Shown here piece by piece: positions 6,747 through 10,765 of a stretch of DNA of 10,765 bases. The notes beneath the pieces were generated by a model. That model was not told the DNA's origin, ran no database searches, and saw only the letters and a list, made by a program, of their open reading frames with translations. The DNA lies in contig JAIRLD010000069.1 in NCBI GenBank assembly GCA_031259665.1, positions 1 to 10,765 on the forward strand. The letters are read 5' to 3'. A program made the translations under genes and the position numbers. The stretch is from Puniceicoccales bacterium. GTDB lineage: Bacteria; Verrucomicrobiota; Verrucomicrobiia; Opitutales; LL51. Position 1 is the first letter of the stretch. Every line of letters begins with the position of its first letter.

Positions 6747-6972
6747 GATCATTGAGTGTGGTGCTGATCCCTCGGCTGAGAATAAATATGGTCGGATGCC
6801 TTTGGATTTCGCGGAATCCCTGGCTAACAAGTATCCGGAAGAGTCGGAGCGGCAAGCGATTGTCGATTTTCTTCGCGATTGGGATTCGGAGCAATACGCG
6901 GTAGATGATGTGGCAATTATCAATGCGGCGGGGAAGATCTGGGGCCTGAACGGAGCGGATTCTGGGGTCTGA
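6747..6972 (+). pseudogene. Ankyrin and tail remnant 2 (head of the module B toxin)
   Basis: The frame encodes IECGADPSAENKYGRMPLDF, then ERQAIVDFLRDWDSEQYAVD, and ends at TGA 6970-6972. It corresponds to about residues 77-142 of the complete toxin (IERGVDPTAEDRQGRTPLDF and onward). Its 5' part, including the start and the first half of the ankyrin unit, is missing; a TAG precedes it in frame. A frameshift at about 6964-6980 separates it from the next segment, in which KKTVQGTLKS continues in another frame. This shows that the glycine-zipper gene downstream was once the body of an ankyrin-headed protein. Confidence 0.75.
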
Positions 6973-6983
6973 TAAAAAAAACG

Positions 6984-7647
6984 GTTCAAGGTACTCTCAA
7001 ATCTGTTGCTGAAGGCGCTGTTACGGGAGCTGCAATACAGGGCATTCAGGAAGCCACTGGTGGAAAAAGATAGTTCCTTGGGACGAATACTGGAGCAAGC
7101 TGGGATGGGTATTGCGGAAGGTGTTGCAGGAGATGCGGCTCGGCATGGTGTCCAGAAGATTGCCGGAAAGGTTCCTGGTGTAATTGCCGAAGGTACCGCC
7201 GCAGAAGCGGCGCGTTGTGCCGTGGATAACAATGGCGGTATTATACAGGATTTGTGGGGTATAGCTAGAGGTGCAGCGGGTGCAGCGTTGGGTGCTTTAG
7301 TAGGTCCAGTAAGTGTAGTAGTAGTGGGTATGCTTGGAGAGGCAGCAGGCAAAGCGATTGGAAAGCTAATAGAAGATAAGTGTGAAGAAACGGAAGAGCA
7401 GCCGGAAAGAAAGCAGCCTTCAGAAGAGAGGCCTGTAGCCAAAAAGGAAAAACCGCAAGCCATAGATCCTCATTCAACTCAAGAAAAGTCTTCAGATACA
7501 AATAAAGAGGAGGATCCCAAAATGCAGTACTATTGCCGGCATTGTAATTCGAATTTTCGGAAGCGTCGTTTTCAAGAGACAAACTGTGGTTCTGAATGTA
7601 AGAATAGTTGTCCCAAATGTGGATGTCTTGGACCGCGAACACCGTAG
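6984..7647 (+). CDS. Glycine-zipper / zinc-ribbon protein, copy B (probable working start at 7105)
   Basis: The main frame is open from TTG 7006, giving 213 residues, but its first 20 or so are probably out of frame. Over 6984-7070 another frame gives VQGTLKSVAEGAVTGAAIQG, which fits the linker at 1735, and ends at TAG 7071. ATG 7105 with a GGAG about nine bases upstream (7092-7095) is a better free-standing start. Numbered from 7006, residues 84-119 are Gly/Ala-rich and hydrophobic (GIARGAAGAALGALVG, then VVVVGMLGEAAGKAIG). Residues 125-172 are a charged linker, and 173-213 a zinc-ribbon-like tail with Cys at 177, 180, 194, 198, 202, 205 and 207. It lies upstream of the membrane-protein copy. 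The family is unrecognised. A membrane-active tip carried by the ankyrin head is possible. Confidence 0.55.
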
Positions 7648-8620
7648 GCATTTTTTTAAGGACATTCTTTCGGAGGATCGTTCCGGTGGTGAGTTATTAA
7701 AATAATGATATCGATGAAATTGAGCTTGCTTTAAGCGGGGAAGCTCGACTATAGTTAAGCCATGAAAAAAACTTATGACCATAAAAACGGAGTCTAAGAT
7801 ATGGAAATCTTAAAAAGAATAGTGAGAGCTTTCGTTTATGCCTTTGTGGGTGGTTTTGCTGGTGGAATGGGTGCTATAATGGGGGGTGTTCCAACGAGGT
7901 TTCGTCTGAATATTCGTGTTTTCAAGGTAGCAAGTATGATAGCTATACCGGCAAGCATTTTACTCGTTTATTTCAAAATTGCTGATGTTTCTTTAAGTAA
8001 GGAAATTTTAAAATTGATTTCCGTGTTTGTGGCAGCGCCTCTGCCAATATTCATAGGCATTATGGCTTGCTCTTGTGTTGAATATGTAGAATATGCTGCT
8101 CGAGGAGCGCAATGGGTGCTGTAAGAGGTGCTTGGGGGGGGTATTTTAGGCGGGAAAGCTTAGGGAGAGCTGTAAACGGGATTGAATGGGGAATTATGTT
8201 CGGTATGATCCTATGGGTAGTTATCGCTAGATGTATTAGGATTTATTATAATTGTTTTAAGAAGCTTGACAAGTGGGGGATTGGGAGCAGAACTGGTGGA
8301 TTATTCCTGTTTTTTCCTTATTGGGACTCGTCATCGGAGCCATCAATGGAGCGGGAAAGTATGCCTCAAAAAACATTCAAAAAAATGATAATTTGAAGGG
8401 CGTTTTTCGGTCTATTTTTAACTATGCTTTACGAGGCTCTCGATTGAAGGCGATTTCCGACTTTAGTTGGTCTCCTGAAACCAAATCTTCCGGAATACCC
8501 AACTGAAAAAACGAAGAGTTGGAGCGGCAGGCGATTGTCGATTTTCTCTGCGATTGGGACTCGGAGCAGCATGAAGTGAGTGACGCGATGATCATAGCAG
8601 CGGCCAATCAAAAGTGCCGG
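7129..8620 (+). repeat. Segmental duplication, copy B (pairs with 1-1520)
   Basis: It has the same gene order and high similarity along its length to 1-1520, including the intergenic stretch before the membrane gene (TATTAAAATAATGA and GAAAAAAACTTAT blocks). Decay differs: copy A is frameshifted in the glycine-zipper gene and intact in the membrane gene, and copy B the reverse. The two copies flank the toxin/immunity cassettes at about 1.6-6.7 kb, so recombination between them could delete or amplify the array. Confidence 0.85.
7801..8506 (+). pseudogene. Multi-pass membrane protein, copy B, frameshifted
   Basis: It starts at ATG 7801 with GGAG nearby and matches the intact protein at 695-1396. 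A one-base loss near 8105-8112 (VEYVEYAARG, then QWVL and stop at 8124) moves the frame to one open from 8112. There, the G-rich stretch near 8140 adds a locally scrambled part (GGYFRRES) before SLGRAVNGIEWGI. A second shift near 8273 leads to the last open part, GDWEQNWWIIPVFSLLGLVI to SSGIPN, with TGA at 8504. None of the pieces would make the full protein. After this TGA the same frame continues directly into ankyrin-tail sequence. Confidence 0.8.
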
Positions 8621-8682
8621 TTTGTGCAGGTATCGACATCGTTAATCTCATATTTTCGCTTCTCGATGTCGATGTATGACTG
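8507..8682 (+). pseudogene. Ankyrin-tail remnant 3
   Basis: In frame after TGA 8504-8506 the sequence reads KNEELERQAIVDFLCDWDSE, then diverges (QHEVSDAMIIAAANQK) and stops at a TGA near 8680. It matches residues 106-121 of the complete toxin. It has no start and no toxin body. It lies directly upstream of the complete gene, whose own matching DNA starts at 9075, so the two could recombine. Confidence 0.7.
8632..8673. repeat. Perfect 10-base inverted repeat with a 22-base loop upstream of the toxin gene
   Basis: ATCGACATCG (8632-8641) and CGATGTCGAT (8664-8673) are perfect inverted copies. No T run follows on either strand, so it is not a normal terminator. It lies 82 bases before ATG 8755. 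A regulator-binding site or the trace of a small mobile element are both possible; nothing in the sequence decides between them. Confidence 0.6.
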
Positions 8683-8754
8683 AAAAAAGCATAAAAAAAT
8701 ACTTGACTTACTAAAGCAATTGACAGGCGGCAAAGATTGCCAATCATCGTTAAC

Positions 8755-10248
8755 ATGGCAAAGTCAAATAGAAAAATTAGTAAGGTAGGTTTATTTTTTC
8801 TGGGTAGTTTTAAATGGGCAATGGTAATGGCTGATCCCATGAATGAACCTAGAATGAATGCGGAAAGTGAATATTCCTTTTTTCAGCGAGGGCAAATCGT
8901 TCAAAGGGCGCGAAAGATCGTGAATTCGGCGTTGTTCGAGGCCATTAATCAGGGCAGCTTGGAAGGAGTAACGTCTCTCATTGAGCGTGGGGTTGATCCC
9001 ACGGCTGAGGATAGGCAAGGGCGGACGCCTTTGGATTTCGCAGGGCATCTCGCCGAAAAGTATCCGGAAGAGTTGGAGCGGCAGGCGATTGTCGATTTTC
9101 TCCGCAATTGGGATTCGGAACAATACGCGGCAGATGATGCGGCGATTGTCAATGGGGCGAGGAGAATCTCCGGTTTGGACGGTGGAGTGAAATGGCTGGG
9201 AAATAAACCTAAGACTGCAAATGCTACAAGATCCGGAACCGCAGGTTTCATTAAATCTGGAACCGCAGGTGCTAAGCCACCTCTGTGGCCGAGTGTTCCT
9301 CCTCCAGGTGCTAAGCCATCTCTAGGTTTAGGTGTTCCTCCCATAAATATTAAGCCACCCCCGAGGCCGAGTGTTCCTCCTGCATGTACTAAGCCACCCT
9401 CGGGTTTAGGTGTTCCTTCCACAAGTGCTAAGCTATCTCTAGGCTTAGGTGTTCCTCCAACAGGTCCTTTTGGAGAGCGAGGAATAGCTCATGCAGCAGC
9501 AAGTATTCCATCGTCGGGGAATCGGGTCCAAGAGTCCAGTGGAATGCTTAGCAGAATCGGAGAAATGGCCATTGAGTTAATTCCCGAAGGAGAGACTTAT
9601 CAGATTTTAAACAATGGAGATTCCGCATGGGATGCGACAAAATCATTAGCGGTAGATACGGTAATAACCTATGCTGGGGTGCAGTTTTGTAAGATTGGCG
9701 GAAAAGTGATAACCCAAACTGAAAGGAAGGTTTTTGAGCTTGTCAAAGATGAGGGTAAAGTATTACTGAAGGAAGACAGAGAGGAGTTAGAGAAAGCGTT
9801 CGGTGAGCCTAAACTTGAAGAACCTGCGCTAGCGGGTCCAGAAACGAGGCTTCCCCAAGCGCCGAACAGGGATCTTCCCAACGTATCCTTTAGAAAGAGC
9901 GCCGGCAAAGGCGGTAACGGCAGAAAACTTGCTCCGAGACCCAAATCACCCAAATCGCCGAAAAGGATTGTGAATACACTCGAAGATTGTACTAAATATA
10001 TTGACAATAAAGTTAGTAGTGGAATATGTAGGAAGACTGGTAAAAGATTCAAAGGCAGACCTGTGTATAAAGTAGTAAAAAAAGATGGCATATTGAAAAA
10101 AGGAGATTATATTTATAAGAATACAAAGCATCGTGAAATAGAATTGATGGAATCTGATTTGAAAACCCATAAGGGAGCCATCGATCTTAAAACGGGAAAC
10201 ATTTACAAAGAAGGCGTCCCTGGAAGAAACATAAGAGATCTAATATAA
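8755..10248 (+). CDS. Ankyrin-headed polymorphic toxin with colicin E3-like ribonuclease tip
   Basis: 497 residues from ATG 8755; a TTG at 8737 with AGGCGG upstream would add six. Residues 1-26 are basic then hydrophobic (KVGLFFLGSFKWAMVMA), a weak signal-like start. Residues 59-120 are ankyrin-like (ALFEAINQGSLEGVTSLIER, GRTPLDFA), then the shared tail ERQAIVDFLRNWDSEQYA. Residues 173-237 are five 13-residue Pro-rich repeats, and 267-330 a pre-toxin-like region. The tip (about 400-497) aligns with the colicin E3 RNase end: H459, E463, H472 and R491 have the spacing of E3 His58, Glu62, His71 and Arg90, and DLKTGN matches DPKTGN. E3 Asp55 is Asn456 here, and Tyr454 stands one place off Tyr52, so activity may be altered. 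The expected action is cutting 16S rRNA in the decoding site. Its immunity gene is broken. Confidence 0.75.
   Translation: MAKSNRKISKVGLFFLGSFKWAMVMADPMNEPRMNAESEYSFFQRGQIVQRARKIVNSALFEAINQGSLEGVTSLIERGVDPTAEDRQGRTPLDFAGHLAEKYPEELERQAIVDFLRNWDSEQYAADDAAIVNGARRISGLDGGVKWLGNKPKTANATRSGTAGFIKSGTAGAKPPLWPSVPPPGAKPSLGLGVPPINIKPPPRPSVPPACTKPPSGLGVPSTSAKLSLGLGVPPTGPFGERGIAHAAASIPSSGNRVQESSGMLSRIGEMAIELIPEGETYQILNNGDSAWDATKSLAVDTVITYAGVQFCKIGGKVITQTERKVFELVKDEGKVLLKEDREELEKAFGEPKLEEPALAGPETRLPQAPNRDLPNVSFRKSAGKGGNGRKLAPRPKSPKSPKRIVNTLEDCTKYIDNKVSSGICRKTGKRFKGRPVYKVVKKDGILKKGDYIYKNTKHREIELMESDLKTHKGAIDLKTGNIYKEGVPGRNIRDLI
9271..9465 (+). repeat. Five 39-base tandem repeats coding 13-residue Pro-rich units
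   Basis: The units start at 9271, 9310, 9349, 9388 and 9427. They encode AKPPLWPSVPPPG, AKPSLGLGVPPIN, IKPPPRPSVPPAC, TKPPSGLGVPSTS and AKLSLGLGVPPTG. The first four alternate between a PSVPP and a GLGVP form, hinting at growth by a 78-base double unit. They lie between the ankyrin head and the pre-toxin region and are probably an extended spacer. Confidence 0.85.
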
Positions 10249-10289
10249 GATGATAATATGGATATTTTTATGGAAAAGAAATCAAAAAA

Positions 10290-10490
10290 ATGAAATATTG
10301 TTGCGAAATTTTGAAAGACGAAATTTAAAAAGGATGTCCTTTTGCTCTTCCCCACAGAAAGCCGATTTTCTATGATGTGGTACGGAGAAGTTATGGCATT
10401 ATAATGGAGGAAGATGGAGCAAAAATGGACGAGGAAGATCCAGAGCTATATAAATCGTACGCGAATGGCAAAATGAGATGGCTTGAATAA
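10290..10490 (+). pseudogene. Small immunity-like gene with in-frame TAA, presumed partner of the E3-like toxin
   Basis: ATG 10290 opens MKYCCEILKDEI, then TAA at 10326-10328. The same frame goes on without another stop for 53 codons, as KGCPFALPHRKPIFYDVV, RRSYGIIMEEDGAKMDEE and DPELYKSYANGKMRWLE, to TAA 10488-10490. The MKYCCE opening, the early C-P-F and YGIIMEEDG resemble small Cys-rich immunity proteins related to the DUF6980 type, from memory. It lies 41 bases after the toxin stop, where an immunity gene is expected. The stop sits in AAATTTAAAA. A tiny ORF (10258-10292, MDIFMEKKSKK) precedes it and is probably meaningless. Without a second immunity source the toxin gene upstream would be unprotected. 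Confidence 0.5.
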
Positions 10491-10516
10491 AAGGGAAAAG
10501 GGCTTAGGAGGATTAA

Positions 10517-10765
10517 ATGAAAATTATTCCCCTAAGCTTGATTGGATTGTTTGTTGAAGGGGATGACCTTTGCAAGGAGAAAAAGAGGGTGCCATTAAGA
10601 AGACCAGGAAAAAAAGTAAGTTGTCCATCGGCGAAATGGTAACTATGACAGGCAGAAGTGTTTTTCCAATGGCACAACGGGAGGAAAAATCGGGGTTCCT
10701 GTTGATCGATTCCACACCCCTCCCGGTTTGCGAAAATGTACGTGCGAACCGGCATCGAACTTTTC
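10517..10765 (+). pseudogene. IS982-like transposase remnant, frameshifted, internally deleted and cut by the window edge
   Basis: TAGGAGG at 10505 precedes ATG 10517, which encodes MKIIPLSLIGLFVEGDDLCK, like the start of IS982 transposases. A frameshift near 10575-10600 moves to the frame reading KKSKLSIGEMVTM, like the early LSxxEIxT segment of the family. About 20 residues later comes LLIDSTPLPVCENVRANRHR, close to the conserved DSTPLPVC block, whose Asp I take to be catalytic. In full-length members the last two segments lie much further apart, so about 70 residues seem to be deleted. The gene runs off the window. It is not functional and marks past insertion activity at the edge of the toxin array. 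No terminal inverted repeat could be identified. Confidence 0.75.

Noticed and set aside
6744..7463. Minus-strand 239-residue frame
   Set aside because: It runs opposite to ankyrin-tail and glycine-zipper DNA that is conserved as protein in other copies on the + strand, and it crosses the terminator-side junction with no features of its own.
8632..8673. Inverted repeat as an intrinsic terminator
   Set aside because: Neither side has a T run in the right direction, and the loop is long at 22 bases.
8949..9422. Minus-strand frame with glycine-rich repeats, looking like a collagen-type protein
   Set aside because: It is the antisense of the Pro-rich repeats; the + strand frame runs across them with conserved flanking domains.
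9271..9465. CRISPR-like array
   Set aside because: The repeats are contiguous, in frame and without spacers; they code for a Pro-rich linker.
1..10765. tRNA or rRNA genes as an integration site
   Set aside because: No cloverleaf with a matching T-loop motif or rRNA-like stretch was seen by eye. A covariance-model scan would be needed to exclude one firmly.

Overview
The window looks like an accessory region of a host-associated, probably intracellular or symbiotic bacterium of moderate GC. The reasons are ankyrin-type protein sequence, closely related gene copies, many frameshifted or stop-interrupted reading frames, and a decayed IS982-like transposase at the right edge. The sequence alone does not fix the genus. 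All credible genes are on the + strand.

The locus reads best as a partly decayed polymorphic toxin/immunity array. The most complete gene (8755-10248) encodes, in order, a weak signal-like N-terminus, an ankyrin-like segment, a conserved tail, a 5 x 13-residue Pro-rich repeat, a pre-toxin linker, and a C-terminal domain that lines up with the 16S rRNA-cutting domain of colicin E3. Its presumed immunity gene (10290-10490) carries an in-frame TAA, and IS982 debris follows it.

Layout: 1-586 is a broken glycine-zipper/zinc-ribbon gene cut by the window edge. 695-1396 is an intact multi-pass membrane protein. 1377-1610 is an ankyrin-tail remnant. 1591-3102 is a toxin gene (short repeats, coiled coil, pre-toxin linker, HNH-like nuclease) interrupted by one frameshift and two in-frame TGA codons. 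3099-4334 is a chimera of immunity, truncated HNH and immunity again, ending at a terminator. 4435-4794 is an orphan toxin cassette broken by TGA, and 4796-5490 is its immunity gene, which needs a slip in an A7 run for a full N-terminus. 5524-5979 is a second colicin E3-like toxin cassette and 5986-6660 its immunity gene, ending at a terminator. 6747-8680 is a second, more decayed copy of the left-hand module: ankyrin tail, glycine-zipper/zinc-ribbon, membrane protein, ankyrin tail. 8755-10765 is the complete toxin gene, its dead immunity gene and the IS fragment.

How the parts would work together (inference): the ankyrin head and repeat linker form a constant carrier, and different nuclease tips are paired with immunity genes set immediately downstream (1 to 6 bases after, or overlapping, the toxin stop). 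Shared linkers, a conserved immunity 3' end with its hairpin, and four copies of the ankyrin-tail DNA are possible sites for recombination that swaps tips. The glycine-zipper and membrane-protein pair may be a pore-type toxin and immunity pair, but that is only a guess.
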